Shown here: piece by piece, positions 31,264 through 41,373 of the stretch
Layout of the letters: each line of letters opens with the position of its first letter
Numbering within the stretch: position 1 is the first letter of the stretch
Source of the DNA: Planctomycetota bacterium
Lineage (GTDB): Bacteria; Planctomycetota; UBA1135; JADKAF01
NCBI GenBank assembly: GCA_016719295.1
Contig: JADKAF010000001.1
Coordinates: 4,898,001-4,962,000 of the forward strand
Direction: 5' to 3'
Length of the DNA stretch: 64,000 bases
The notes under the pieces: model-generated
Told to the model about the DNA's origin: nothing
The model's input: only the letters and a program-made list of their open reading frames with translations
Database searches by the model: none
Position numbers and translations under genes: made by a program

Positions 31264-31461
31264 GGCGGCGGGCGCAGTCTAGACTTCGTCCGCGCCGAGC
31301 AGATAGCGCCGCCTTTGCCGACTTTCCCTTGAAGGCGCGGCGCCGCGGCGCGCCAATGGGAACCATCGTCCGCGCGCGCACCGCGCCGCGGCCCACACCT
31401 CCGAAGCCGCGCGTTCTCTCTCGTGCTCGCGCGGCCCTTCCTCCGACCCTCCCGGACGACC

Positions 31462-33180
31462 GTGCTCAAGCTGCGCATCCTGAAGCCGGGTCAGCCGCCC
31501 CGCGAGCTCGCCTTTGCCGCGGACGAAGCCGTCGTGGGCCGAGCCCCCGGCTGCGACGTCGTGCTGACCGAGCCGTACGTCAGCAAGCGCCATGTGAAGG
31601 TCCTGGCCGGCGTCGTCGTCGTCGACCTGGGCTCCAGCAACGGCACGCATGTGAACGGGGTGCGGCTCGCTGAGCCGGTGCTGCTGCTCACCGGCGAGTT
31701 CAAGCTCGGCACCGAGGAAGGCGACGTGCGCGTCGCGGTGGAGCACGAGCCCGAGGGCCTGCTCGACCAGCCGGCGGTGGTGCGCGTGCGGCAGGAGCTC
31801 GAGGGCGAGCGCCGTCGCGCCGCCGGCCTGGCGAATGAGCTCGCCGCGCTGCGCGCGACGGAGCAGGCCCGCGCAGGTGCCCCTCAGGATGGGGCGGCCG
31901 ACGAGCTGCGCCGCGAGCTGCGCGATGCGAAGCAGCGCTTGGAGTCGCTGCGGAAGGAGGTCGAAGCGCGCGACACCGCGGCCTCCGAGGGGATCCAGGC
32001 GCGCCTCGCGCAGGACGCGTTGCTGGAGGTGCAGCGCGGGAAGGAGGCGCTCGAGCGCGAGGTGGCCGAGCTTCGCGCCTCGACCCCGGCCGCGGCGCTG
32101 GAGGCGGCGAAGCGCGCGCTCGCCGCGCGCGTGGCCGAGCTCGAGGCCGACGATGCGGAGCTGCGCGAGCGCCTTCGGCGCCTCGAGGGCGAGCTCGCCG
32201 CGGCGAAGGCGCCGGCCGAGGCCGGGGGCAATCTCTCGACCCTCTTCTTCAAGCTGCAAGCGGAGAACCGCGAGCTGCGCCAGAAGCTCGAGCAGCGCGC
32301 GAGCGGGGGCGTCGAGTCGCCGGCGCTCTTCTTCCAGCTCCAGGCGCGGAACCTGGAGCTCGAGAAGAAGCTGGCCGAGCTCTCCGCGCGTCCGGTCTCG
32401 GGGGCGCCGTCGGGAGCCGCACCCGCGGAGGGTGCGGGCGGCGAGCGCCAGCGCGCGCTCGAGAAGGAGAACCACGAGCTGCGCGCGAGCAAGGCCGACA
32501 TGCTGGGGGAGCTCGAGGCGCTGCGCTCGAAGCTCGCGGCCTCGCTGCGCGGCGGAACGAGCGTTCGCCCGTCCAGTGCTCCCGCGGCCTCGGCGTTTCC
32601 CGCCGCGGGCGGTGGAGGAGCGACGCAGGCGCTGGAGGTGCTCCGCCAGCTCGCCGAGGAAGACCTCGAGGGCGCGAAGCCGCGGCTCGCCGAGGACCTG
32701 CTGCCGTTCGTTCTGCTGGAGCTGCTGCGCTTCCTGCGCCAGGTCGAGCGGCTCGTGACGCGCATGGCGACCGACTTCATCCAGCTCTACGACCAGCAGA
32801 CGATCCTCCCCGACGTGTCGGGGAACCTCCGCAACCTCCTCGCCGCGCTGCTCGACGACGCCGGTGACGAAGGCGCGCGCCAGAAGCTCGTGACCTATCT
32901 CGAGGAGATGCGCCGCTGGCTGGTCGTTGCGCTCGGCGCGAACCGCCGCGCCGCGGAGCGCTTCGCCGAGGAGCTGCGCAGCGATCTCTCGGAGCGCGCG
33001 CTCACCGCCAATCGCCCGATCTCGGCCCTGAAGAAGATGACGGGTGGCGCCGACGCCGAGCTCTGGGGGCGCGTCTGCGAGTATCTGAAGAAGCTCACCT
33101 CCGATGGCGTGGAGGAGCGCCTCCAGGCCTTGGCACGCGCGTGCGCGGAGGAGATCCGCCGCGAGCAAGGGCGGTCGTGA
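31462..33180 (+). CDS. T6SS-associated FHA-domain protein (Fha/TagH-like)
   Basis: About 572 aa. An N-terminal FHA phosphothreonine-binding domain (about residues 1-95) has VVGRAPGCDVVL, SKRHVKVL and DLGSSNGTHVNG. A long coiled coil (about 105-390, many Glu/Arg/Leu heptads) follows. A helical C-terminal domain (about 410-572: EDLLPFVLLELLRFLRQVERL, ISALKKMTGG) is of the type found in T6SS Fha/TagH proteins. It probably reads phosphorylation by the PpkA kinase at 54126 and promotes assembly. Start chosen at GTG 31462, where the FHA domain begins; GTG 31423 is an alternative. First gene of the T6SS operon. Confidence 0.8.
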   Translation: MLKLRILKPGQPPRELAFAADEAVVGRAPGCDVVLTEPYVSKRHVKVLAGVVVVDLGSSNGTHVNGVRLAEPVLLLTGEFKLGTEEGDVRVAVEHEPEGLLDQPAVVRVRQELEGERRRAAGLANELAALRATEQARAGAPQDGAADELRRELRDAKQRLESLRKEVEARDTAASEGIQARLAQDALLEVQRGKEALEREVAELRASTPAAALEAAKRALAARVAELEADDAELRERLRRLEGELAAAKAPAEAGGNLSTLFFKLQAENRELRQKLEQRASGGVESPALFFQLQARNLELEKKLAELSARPVSGAPSGAAPAEGAGGERQRALEKENHELRASKADMLGELEALRSKLAASLRGGTSVRPSSAPAASAFPAAGGGGATQALEVLRQLAEEDLEGAKPRLAEDLLPFVLLELLRFLRQVERLVTRMATDFIQLYDQQTILPDVSGNLRNLLAALLDDAGDEGARQKLVTYLEEMRRWLVVALGANRRAAERFAEELRSDLSERALTANRPISALKKMTGGADAELWGRVCEYLKKLTSDGVEERLQALARACAEEIRREQGRS

Positions 33181-33274
33181 AGGCGCGTCTCGCGCGCGCT
33201 TTCCGCGCGATGGTTGCGGCCTCGCGGCTCTGATAGCATCCCGCGCCTCTCGTGCACCCGCTCGGCTGGAACCC

Positions 33275-33853
33275 ATGAATCAGCAACGTGTTTCGCGCGC
33301 ACAGGTGCTCCTGCGCCGCGCGCTGGCGGCCCTCGCTCCCGCCGCGCTCTCGCTCGCCGCGCTCGTCCTCGTCACGAGCTGCTCCAGCACCTTCGACTTC
33401 CACGTGCGCACCGCGACGCCCGCAGCGGGCACCACGCCGCCCGTGGAGTCGGTGTTCGTCTTCTTCGCGAAGGAGACGGAGTTCGCTGGCAAGACCGACT
33501 CGGCGTCGATCGCGACGCTGGTCCACCCCTCGACGCTGAAGCAGGTCTACGGCTACGCCGAGTTCGGCCTCCTGCCGCCGGTCGACCAAGCCCCGGCGCT
33601 CTGGCAGCTCCGCAGCTCCGAGCTGCGCGGGCTCCAGCTGAGCTTCGTCGACGCGCGAGAGCCGCTCGAGCTGCGCTTCCGCGTCGATCGCGCTAACTTC
33701 GAGACCTACAAGGACTTGAGTCTCGGCATCGTGGTCCGCACGACGAGTCGCGAGTACCGCCTGAAGACGTGGCCCCCGTCCTTCCTCCAGGGCTCCGACC
33801 GCGGGCTGCTGATCGAGGTGAACGACGGCGAGATCCAGAGCTCTAGCCTGTAG
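33275..33853 (+). CDS. tssJ: TssJ outer-membrane lipoprotein
   Basis: 192-aa lipoprotein that anchors TssM at the outer membrane. The signal peptide ends in a lipobox LVTSC (Cys about residue 32). The mature beta-sandwich includes PVESVFVFFAKETEFAG, LKQVYGYAEFGLLPP and YKDLSLGIVVRTTSREYRL. The ATG 33275 start gives a proper lipoprotein signal; longer frames do not. Its position before tssK is typical. Confidence 0.78.
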   Translation: MNQQRVSRAQVLLRRALAALAPAALSLAALVLVTSCSSTFDFHVRTATPAAGTTPPVESVFVFFAKETEFAGKTDSASIATLVHPSTLKQVYGYAEFGLLPPVDQAPALWQLRSSELRGLQLSFVDAREPLELRFRVDRANFETYKDLSLGIVVRTTSREYRLKTWPPSFLQGSDRGLLIEVNDGEIQSSSL

Positions 33854-33889
33854 CCCAGACCCACCAGCACCGCGCGCGAGGAGCCGACG

Positions 33890-35248
33890 ATGGGGACCGA
33901 GCCCGAAGTCCTGTGGCGAGAGGGCCTGTTCCTCTGCCCGCAGCACCTGCAGAGCTTCGCGCGCTGGACCGAAGCGCGCATCCATGCGGCGGAGGAGGCC
34001 GGCAGCCCCGGGGCCTACGGCATCCTCTCCGCGGCGATCGACGAGGAGGCGCTGCAGCGCGACGTCTTCCGCCTCACCGCGGGCGAGCTCCGCTTGCGCG
34101 ACGGGGCGCACGTCTCGATCCCGGCGCACGCGCAGGTCGATCAGCGCGAGTTCGCCGAGCACTTCACGGGGGCTCAGCTCGACGTGTTCCTCGGCGTGCC
34201 GGCGCGGCGCCCGGGCGTGCCCGAGCTCGGGCCGGCCGGCGACTCACGCGCGCGCTTCCACGCCGGCGTGATCGAGGTCCACGACGAGAACACCAAAGCC
34301 GACCCGCGCGAGCTCGAGGTGCGCGTGCTGCACGCGCGCGTCTTCTTCGGCGGCGAGGAGAAGAGCGGCTTCGAATGCGTGCCGCTCGCGCGCCTCGTGC
34401 GGAAGGGGAAGCCGGTGGCGGTGAGCGTGCTCTCCGACACCTTCATTCCTCCGCTGCTCGCCTGCGGCGGCTCGCTCGTGCTCGTGCGGCGCCTGAAGGA
34501 GCTCGCCGAGGCGGTGCGCGCGCAGTCGCGCGACCTGGCGTCGCGCATCCCCAACACGACCGGCCTCTCCAGCGTCGAGAAGGGCGCCGATCTCGCGGGC
34601 TTCGTGAAGCTGCAGGCGGTGAACCAGTGCGTCGCGGTGCTCGAGCAGCTCGCGCGCCTGCCCGGGCTGCATCCCTTCGCGGCGTTCCTCGCACTCGTGC
34701 AGGCGGTCGGCAACCTCTCGATCTTCGGCGCCGAGCGCGTGGTACCGCCGCTCCCGGTCTATGACCACGGCGACCTCGATCGCTGCTTCGCCGGGGTGAT
34801 CGCGGCCGTTCAGGCGCTGATTCCGGCCGAGGTGTCGGTGCCGTACGACCTGCAGCCCTTTCGCGAGGATCCGCTGCGGCAGGGCTTCTTCCTCTGCGAG
34901 GTGCCGCGCGACTGGCTCGCGGCGAAGCCGCTCTTCTACCTCGGCGTCGAGCTCGGGAAGGCCGCGGACGAGGTGGCGCGTCTCGTCGACACCGGCGTGA
35001 AGCTCCTCGCCGAGGGAGACCTGGAGCGCGTGCTGCAAGGCGTCGTTCCCGGCGTGCTGCTCGAGCCCGTGCGCACGGCGCCGCTCGCGTTCCCGAAGCG
35101 GCCCGATCTGCACTACTTCCGCATCTCGACCGAGGGCGCCTCGCGCGACGGCTGGCTCGCGATCGAGAAGAGCGGCGCGGCGGTGCTGCTCACCGCGCTC
35201 GGCGGCCTCGGCGCGAAGTTCCAGCTCTACGTCGAGCTGACGAAGTGA
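33890..35248 (+). CDS. tssK: TssK baseplate protein
   Basis: 452-aa baseplate subunit that links the T6SS baseplate to the TssL/TssM membrane complex. The family N-terminus is clear (EVLWREGLFLCPQHLQSFARW), followed by VLVRRLKELAEAVRAQSRDLASR, FEHF-type central helices (PLPVYDHGDLDRCF) and the C-terminal domain KRPDLHYFRISTEG. Length is as expected. Translation precedes tssL with an 8-bp gap. Confidence 0.93.
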   Translation: MGTEPEVLWREGLFLCPQHLQSFARWTEARIHAAEEAGSPGAYGILSAAIDEEALQRDVFRLTAGELRLRDGAHVSIPAHAQVDQREFAEHFTGAQLDVFLGVPARRPGVPELGPAGDSRARFHAGVIEVHDENTKADPRELEVRVLHARVFFGGEEKSGFECVPLARLVRKGKPVAVSVLSDTFIPPLLACGGSLVLVRRLKELAEAVRAQSRDLASRIPNTTGLSSVEKGADLAGFVKLQAVNQCVAVLEQLARLPGLHPFAAFLALVQAVGNLSIFGAERVVPPLPVYDHGDLDRCFAGVIAAVQALIPAEVSVPYDLQPFREDPLRQGFFLCEVPRDWLAAKPLFYLGVELGKAADEVARLVDTGVKLLAEGDLERVLQGVVPGVLLEPVRTAPLAFPKRPDLHYFRISTEGASRDGWLAIEKSGAAVLLTALGGLGAKFQLYVELTK

Positions 35249-35255
35249 AGCGAAG

Positions 35256-35993
35256 ATGGCGATGAACACCAAGACCTTCTCGCGCCTCACCTTGGCGCAG
35301 GCCTGCGCCCCGCTCTTCCTCTACCTCACGACCTTCCGCCGCAACGCGACCACCTCGCGCGCGACGATCAGGGATCTGCAGGCCGCTCTCACGCGGGAGA
35401 TCGAGAAGGTGCGCACGCAGTGCGAGCGCGATCCGCGTCTGCAACCGCTCTTCGAGCGCGTGCGCTACGCGCTGGTCGCCGCCGCGGACCAGGTCGTGCT
35501 GAGCTCGACCTGGTCGCAGCGCGCGGGCTGGTCGATGAACCTGCTCGAGACGCAGTTCTTCGGACGCGCGGAGGGCGGCAAGCAGTTCTATCGCCTCGCC
35601 GAGCAGGTGCTCGCCGACCCGAGCGACGAAGGCGCCGAGGTCGCGGGGATCCTGTTCGCCTGCATGGGACTCGGCTTCCAAGGCGAGCTGCTCGGCGAGC
35701 GGCGCGAGCTCGAGACGCGCCGACGCCAGCTCTTCGAGAAGGCGCGCCTCGCGGGCGCGCTCGGCAAGGTGCTGGCACCCGACGCCTACGGGCGGAACGT
35801 GCAGCGCGACAACACGCGGCTCCCGACCGTCGGCATCCTGCGCATGATCGGGGTCGCGCTGGTCGCGCTGCTCTTCGCCCTGCTCGTCGGCGGGCTCGCG
35901 ACGAGCACGCTCACCGCCGAGGACCGCACCAAGGTCGATACGATCGTCCAGAAGCTCGAGAATCCGAGCCTCCCCGAGGTCAAGGTCGAATGA
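35256..35993 (+). CDS. tssL: TssL/DotU inner-membrane protein
   Basis: 245-aa C-tail-anchored component of the TssJLM complex. The DotU-type cytoplasmic domain has ACAPLFLYLTTFRR, FERVRYALVAAADQVVLSSTW, GWSMNLLETQFFGRAEGGKQFY and CMGLGFQGEL. A C-terminal helix (about residues 205-225, MIGVALVALLFALLVGGL) anchors it. No peptidoglycan-binding OmpA domain is attached. The stop overlaps the tssM start by 4 bp (ATGA). Confidence 0.93.
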   Translation: MAMNTKTFSRLTLAQACAPLFLYLTTFRRNATTSRATIRDLQAALTREIEKVRTQCERDPRLQPLFERVRYALVAAADQVVLSSTWSQRAGWSMNLLETQFFGRAEGGKQFYRLAEQVLADPSDEGAEVAGILFACMGLGFQGELLGERRELETRRRQLFEKARLAGALGKVLAPDAYGRNVQRDNTRLPTVGILRMIGVALVALLFALLVGGLATSTLTAEDRTKVDTIVQKLENPSLPEVKVE

Positions 35994-38900
35994 AGCCCTC
36001 CCTCGGCATGCTCCGCGCGAATCGCCGCACGCTGATCGCGCTCGTCCTCTTCGTCGCGCTCGGCGCCGGGGTGCTCGCCTTCCTCGCCTCGCCGCTCGTG
36101 CTGCCCTTCTGCATCGCGGGCGTGCTGATCGCGCTCGTTTGGTTCGGGAGCGGATCCCTCGTCAAGCTCGCGCAGCGCAAGAAGCAACGGCGCTTCGACG
36201 CCGGCGTCGCGGCGCGCGAAGGCATCGACGATCGCAAGCGCGAGTGGACCTCCTGGACGAAGGAGCTCGAGCAGCAGGGCATCGATCGCTATTCGTTGCC
36301 CTTCTACCTGCTCGTCGGCGAGCCGCAGTCGGGGAAGAGCGTCCTGCTGCAGAACTCGGACCTCAGCTTCCCGTTCGGTCAATCGCGGCTCTCGGGCATC
36401 GGCGGCACGCGCGGCTGCGACTGGTGGTTCACCGAGGAGGCCGTGATCCTCGACCTGGCCGGGCGCCTCTTCACGCACGAGGGCGGCGCCAGCGACGAGG
36501 CCGAGTGGGCTTCTTTCCTCGATCTCCTGGCGAGCTATCGCCCGATCTGCCCCGCGAATGGCCTGATCCTGGTCATTCCCTGCGATAGCCTGCTGAAGGA
36601 CGATCGCGAGGAGACGACGCGCAAGGCGAACAAGATCCAGAACGCGCTGCTCACGCTGACCGGCAAGCTGCAGGCGCAGGTGCCGATCTACGTGGTGATG
36701 ACCAAGGCCGACCGCATCTTCGGCTTCGCCGAGACGGTCCATCGCCTGGAGTCGGAGCAGCGCCAGCAGATGTTCGGCTGGTCGCGCCCCGCGGAGGCGT
36801 ATGAGGCGCCCTTCGACATCGTCGAGGTGCGGCGCGCGTTCGAGCACTTCGTCGCCCGCGCTCGCACGCTGCGCGACACGATGGTCGCGACCGTGCGTCT
36901 GCCGGAGGGCTTGGGCGAAGTCGATCGCATGTACGCCTTCCCCGACGAGCTGGAGGCGCTCTTCCCCGCTCTCGAGCTCTACCTGAAGCGCGTCTTCTCC
37001 GACTCGAAGCTCGTCGATCACCTCTATTTCCGCGGCTTCTATCTCACGAGCGGTCTCCAGACCGGGACGCCGATCGCGAAGGTCTGCGCGGAGCTGCTCG
37101 GCACCACGGGCGAGGCGGATCTCCGCGACCTCGCGGCGCTGTTTACGAAGCAGCAGGCGTACTTCATCAAGGATCTCGTGCGCCGGCGCGTGTTCAGCGA
37201 GCGCGGACTCGTGCGCCCAACGCGCGCGCGCGTCGCCGTCGCGAAGCGGAACGCCTGGATCGGCTACGGTGCCGCCGCGTCGATCGCCGCGCTCAGCGTC
37301 GTCGCGAGCGCCTACTACGTCTTCACCGAGTACTCCTCCGGCGAGCTCGGCAAGTTCCGCGTCGCGCTGCGCGCGGCGGCCGAGAGCGCGAACGCGGCGG
37401 ATCCGAGCGCCGCGGAGCTGCTGAAGTCGCTCGACGCCGTGTGGGAAGCGAAGCAGGTGGCGCCGCGCTCGCTCGAGAGCGCGGGGGTCAACCGCTCCGA
37501 GTCCTTCGAGAAGCTCTACGCCACGCTGGTCGACCAGCGCTTCACGCCGGCGCTGCGGCGCCTCGCCGAGGAGCGCTTGGAAGAACTCGCCAAGGCGGGC
37601 GCGATCGGCGACGCCGATCACGAGGGCTTCCTGCGTCGCTCGCACCAGATGGCGCTGCTGCTCGGCGGCTTCGATCCCTCGGCAGCCGACGCGCTCGCGA
37701 CCCTCGAGGATCTCCTGCCGCCGAGCCTCTTCTCCGGGGCGAAGCGCACGCTCGCGCAGCGCGCGGAGCTCGCCGCCGAGCTGCCCGTGCCGCCCTCGCG
37801 CATCGACGCCGCGAAGACCGCGCTCGCGAAGTCGCCCGAGGTCGTGGAGCGCCTGTGGGCGCGCACGCTGTGGCCGCAGGCGCCGAACCAGGTCACGGGT
37901 GCCGCTGGCTATCTCGTCGCGTGGGAAGGGCTGGTGCGCAGCCATCGCGCGATCAGCGCGGCGGACGCGCGGCCGCGCGAGGCGGAGCTGCCGGCCTTCC
38001 TCGTCGAGGCGGCGCGCTATCACCACGCGCACGGCGCGTTGCGCAGCGCGAGCCTCAGCGCGGCGCTGAAGCGCTCCGGCGATCGCCAATGGCTGCTCTT
38101 GAAGAAGGACGTGCAGGACGGCCTCGAGGCGCTCGGGCGCGAGCGGGCGCGCCTGCGCGCCGTGCGCGGCGCAACGGATGCCGACACCTGGCCCGAGCTC
38201 ACCGGGCTGCGCGAGTTCGTGGAGAACACGGCATTCGCGCGCGCGGCGCTGCTGCCCGAGGGCCGCGGCGTCGGCGAGGTGATCGGCGCGCTCGACGGGC
38301 CGAAGGTGCTCGTGCCGGGCGCGGAGCTCCAGGCTCTGCTCCTCGATCCGCTCGCGGCCGTCGGCGCACCCGCTGCGCTGCCCGCTCCCGACGCGCTCCA
38401 AGTGACGGCGCTCGCCGCGCTGCCGGTCGACGCGCCGCGCGCCATCGACTCCGCGCGCGCAGCGAACGACGGCGGCCTCGCGCGCAAGGTCGTGCGCTGG
38501 CGACTCGCCGCGCTGCAAGCGCCGTATCTCCAGAGCTACGGCGACGGCGCGCGCCTCGGCGCGGCGCTGAGCGGCGGCTCCGATCGCCCGCAGCGCACGC
38601 TGCCGCCGCTGCTCGAGCACGCCGCCGCGCTCGAGCGCGCGCTGAAGGCGCTCGCCGAAGGAGATGCGGCGGCGCAGGAGGACCTCGCGCCCTGGATCGA
38701 AGCGCTCGCGAATGCGCGCGCGAGCTCGATCCGCGCGGCGCGGCCGCTGATCCCGAGCTGGAGCGAGGATCCCGCCGCAGGCCTCGACGAGCCCCTCCTG
38801 CGCGCGCTCGGCCGCGACGGCAGCACCGATGCGCAAGAACTCGCGCTGCTGCACCTCGCGGAGGTGCAGCGCGCGTGCAACCAGCGCTGGAGCACGGCCG

Positions 38901-40288
38901 AGGCCGGCGGGGCCGAGCGCACCATCGCGCTCGTGCGCGAGCTCGACGAGCACGTGCGGCGCGCATCGGCCTACGGTCCGAGCGGCGCGGTGGAGCAGGC
39001 GCTCGGCGCCTGGCTCTCCAACGACGCGCGGCCCGTGCTCGAACAGCGCGTCGCGCTGCACGAGCGCGATCTGCTGGCGGCGAGCCCCGCGCTGCGCGAC
39101 ATGACGACGCTGCTCGACGCCGTGCCCATCGTGAAGCAGGAGCTGAAGCCCAACCAGCTCCGCGCGTGGCACGACAAGCTGGGCAGCGCCGAGTGGAAGG
39201 TGCTGGACGGCGCGCAGATCGCCGATGCGCTCGCGCGCCTCGAGCGCCGCGCCGAGCTCGAAGCACCCGCGGGCGAGCTCGCTCGGCGCAGCGCGCGCAT
39301 CGCCGACTTCGCCGCGTTCGCCAAGGACCGAGCGGGCTGGCTCGACACGAGCGCGATCGCGTTCGAGCGCGCGTCCGACGGCGGCTCGCTCGCGAAGGCG
39401 CTCGCGGAGCTCCGCAGCGCGCGCCTCGGTCGTCCGGCCGATCGCTCGACGATCGTCTCGGTCGCGGACTGGTACGTCGATCGCATGTACGCGCGCCTCG
39501 ACGAGCTCGCCGTGGCGCGCTTGCGCGAGCACTACCGCGGCGACCTCGAGCGCAAGCTGACCCCGAACCTGGAGCTCGCGTTCTTCCTGAACGCGAGCCA
39601 GCTCGGAGAGCTCGCGGTGAAGCGCGACGCGATCGGCGCCGAGCTCGCTGCGTTCCTCGGCCCCGAAGGCGAGTTCGACAAGCTCCAGCGCCTCTACCTC
39701 CAGGACCAGCGCCTCGCGTTCCGGCCCTCGCGAGAGGACTCGCCGGCGGCGGAGTTCTTCGCCTTCGACTACTTCCTGCGCGACCTGCGTCAGTTCCTCA
39801 CCGGCGAAGAAGAGCCGAAGAAGGCGCTCGATCAGTGCGCGGTGGAGATCGCGCTCGCGCCGATCGGCATCGAGGAGAGCGACTCGGTGTGGCGGCGCTG
39901 CAACTACCTCTTCACGTGCTTCCGCACGGGCGACGCGACCAACTTCTTCGACTTCGCGCAGCTCAACGAAGGCACGCGCTTCGGCCCGCTCGCGTGGAGC
40001 TTCCGCCCGAGCAACGCCGAGCAGATCTGGATGCGCTGGAGCAAGTCCGCCGCGGCGCTCCCGGCGGGGCGGACGCAGCCGGACGACGCGGAGCTCCGCG
40101 TCGGCTCCGCGCTCGCGCCGCTCGCGCTGGCCTGGACGCAGGGTCGCCCGCTCGACGGGGGCGGCGCATCGAAGCGCTGGGAGATCACCAGCGTCTTCGC
40201 GAAGCCCGCGAAGGATACGCGCGCGCGCTTCATGCTCGATTTCGCCAGGCCCGTACCGCTGCGGCCGAGCTACCGCGTGCGCCCCTAG
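35990..40288 (+). CDS. tssM: TssM/IcmF inner-membrane protein
   Basis: 1432-aa core of the membrane complex, longer than the common 1100-1200 aa. Two N-terminal helices (about residues 13-55) precede a cytoplasmic NTPase-like domain with an intact Walker A (GEPQSGKS, about 110-117) and YVVMTKAD. A third helix (about 425-445, GYGAAASIAALSVVASAYYVF) follows, then a long periplasmic helical region. The C-terminal beta domain (from FRPSNAEQIWMRWS onward) should bind TssJ. ATG 35990 overlaps the tssL stop. Confidence 0.93.
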   Translation: MKPSLGMLRANRRTLIALVLFVALGAGVLAFLASPLVLPFCIAGVLIALVWFGSGSLVKLAQRKKQRRFDAGVAAREGIDDRKREWTSWTKELEQQGIDRYSLPFYLLVGEPQSGKSVLLQNSDLSFPFGQSRLSGIGGTRGCDWWFTEEAVILDLAGRLFTHEGGASDEAEWASFLDLLASYRPICPANGLILVIPCDSLLKDDREETTRKANKIQNALLTLTGKLQAQVPIYVVMTKADRIFGFAETVHRLESEQRQQMFGWSRPAEAYEAPFDIVEVRRAFEHFVARARTLRDTMVATVRLPEGLGEVDRMYAFPDELEALFPALELYLKRVFSDSKLVDHLYFRGFYLTSGLQTGTPIAKVCAELLGTTGEADLRDLAALFTKQQAYFIKDLVRRRVFSERGLVRPTRARVAVAKRNAWIGYGAAASIAALSVVASAYYVFTEYSSGELGKFRVALRAAAESANAADPSAAELLKSLDAVWEAKQVAPRSLESAGVNRSESFEKLYATLVDQRFTPALRRLAEERLEELAKAGAIGDADHEGFLRRSHQMALLLGGFDPSAADALATLEDLLPPSLFSGAKRTLAQRAELAAELPVPPSRIDAAKTALAKSPEVVERLWARTLWPQAPNQVTGAAGYLVAWEGLVRSHRAISAADARPREAELPAFLVEAARYHHAHGALRSASLSAALKRSGDRQWLLLKKDVQDGLEALGRERARLRAVRGATDADTWPELTGLREFVENTAFARAALLPEGRGVGEVIGALDGPKVLVPGAELQALLLDPLAAVGAPAALPAPDALQVTALAALPVDAPRAIDSARAANDGGLARKVVRWRLAALQAPYLQSYGDGARLGAALSGGSDRPQRTLPPLLEHAAALERALKALAEGDAAAQEDLAPWIEALANARASSIRAARPLIPSWSEDPAAGLDEPLLRALGRDGSTDAQELALLHLAEVQRACNQRWSTAEAGGAERTIALVRELDEHVRRASAYGPSGAVEQALGAWLSNDARPVLEQRVALHERDLLAASPALRDMTTLLDAVPIVKQELKPNQLRAWHDKLGSAEWKVLDGAQIADALARLERRAELEAPAGELARRSARIADFAAFAKDRAGWLDTSAIAFERASDGGSLAKALAELRSARLGRPADRSTIVSVADWYVDRMYARLDELAVARLREHYRGDLERKLTPNLELAFFLNASQLGELAVKRDAIGAELAAFLGPEGEFDKLQRLYLQDQRLAFRPSREDSPAAEFFAFDYFLRDLRQFLTGEEEPKKALDQCAVEIALAPIGIEESDSVWRRCNYLFTCFRTGDATNFFDFAQLNEGTRFGPLAWSFRPSNAEQIWMRWSKSAAALPAGRTQPDDAELRVGSALAPLALAWTQGRPLDGGGASKRWEITSVFAKPAKDTRARFMLDFARPVPLRPSYRVRP

Positions 40289-40300
40289 GGATCCTTCAAC

Positions 40301-41248
40301 ATGGCTCTCTTCGAGCGCTTCCAACGCGAGGCTCCGTACCTCCAGGCCTACGGCAAGCTCCCGCTCGCGAAGGACTACCTCCGCGTCGGCGCGAGCCAGG
40401 GGCACGGTCGAGCGCTGCGCGAGTGGCTGGACCACGCGTACTCCGGCAGCGTCGCGGCCAAGGGCGCCGCGCCCTCGTTGCCCTGGCCCGGTCGCTTCGT
40501 GATCGGCGGGGGCGCCGACGAGCCCTTGATGGGCAGCATCTGGGCGAGCAGCGATCGCGGCGGTGAGCGCCCGTTCCCGTTCGCGATCTTCATCGAACGG
40601 CGTCGCAAGGCGTTGCTCACCGAGCTCGGCGAGGACCAGTCCGCGCTCTCCTCCACCTGGGGTGAGATCGAGAGCGCCTACGAGCATCACCGCGGGGTTG
40701 CGGACGGCGAGAGCTTCCTCGCCTGGGTGCGCGAGCGCTCGCTCGCGCTGAAGGAGCTGCCGAGCGCTGCCCTCGAGCGCTTGCCTTGGGATCTCTGGGT
40801 GCGGTCGCTCTGGCCCGAAGAAGGCCAAGACGAGCTCTTGGAGATCCTGGTCTCGCTGATGCGCCTCGGCAGCGTCGCGCATCGACGCCCGCTACGCCTG
40901 CCCCTGGTGCAGGACTTGGCGGTCTATCCGCAGGTGCACGCGTGGTGCAGCGCTCTCTCCGCGGCGCAGCTCCTCGGGAAGGGCGAGCTGCCGACGATCT
41001 TCTTCCCCCAGGCGACGCAGAGCGGGAGCGAGCCCTCGTTCTGCACCTTCTTCTTCGCGCCGCTCGGGCCGACCGATGCGGCGTGGATCGCGCCGAAGAG
41101 CGCGCACGGCGATCTCGGCGAAGGCGACTACACTCCCACGGTGGCGCGTCGCGCGGGAGCCGAGCCGGTTGCGCCGGAGCATGCGCCGCTGCTCGCGGAC
41201 TCGCTGCGCGGCGCCATCGCGACAGCGCGCGCGCGCACGGCGCGCTGA
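40301..41248 (+). CDS. tagF: TagF/ImpM-like T6SS regulator
   Basis: 315-aa protein with the TagF fold: YGKLPLAKDYLRVGASQGHGRALREWLDHAY at the N-terminus (compare GKLPxxGDF), then PWPGRFVIGGGADEPLMGSIWASSDRGGERPFPFAIFI. TagF proteins restrain T6SS firing post-translationally, acting with Fha and the PpkA pathway, both present here. It starts 12 bp after tssM and is followed by tssA. Confidence 0.8.
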   Translation: MALFERFQREAPYLQAYGKLPLAKDYLRVGASQGHGRALREWLDHAYSGSVAAKGAAPSLPWPGRFVIGGGADEPLMGSIWASSDRGGERPFPFAIFIERRRKALLTELGEDQSALSSTWGEIESAYEHHRGVADGESFLAWVRERSLALKELPSAALERLPWDLWVRSLWPEEGQDELLEILVSLMRLGSVAHRRPLRLPLVQDLAVYPQVHAWCSALSAAQLLGKGELPTIFFPQATQSGSEPSFCTFFFAPLGPTDAAWIAPKSAHGDLGEGDYTPTVARRAGAEPVAPEHAPLLADSLRGAIATARARTAR

Positions 41249-41373
41249 GCGAGGCGCGGTCTCCGACCGTCCTTGCAGTGCTAGGGTGGCCTCCCTAGAC
41301 TGCGGCCTCCCGTCCGACCCTTGGCCAGCCGCGGTGCTTCGCGCCGCGCTTGCTGCGGAGCACTCCCTGCACC

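Noticed and set aside
31264..31461. N-terminal extension of the Fha gene upstream of the FHA domain
   Set aside because: The region is a divergent promoter zone with vgrG; GTG 31462 places the start at the first beta strand of the FHA domain.
35786..40882. A 1698-codon open frame on the strand opposite tssM and tagF
   Set aside because: It is an antisense shadow caused by high GC in the third codon position of tssM and neighbours; the translation is Arg/Glu/Leu-rich with no family features, whereas the plus strand holds clear T6SS genes.
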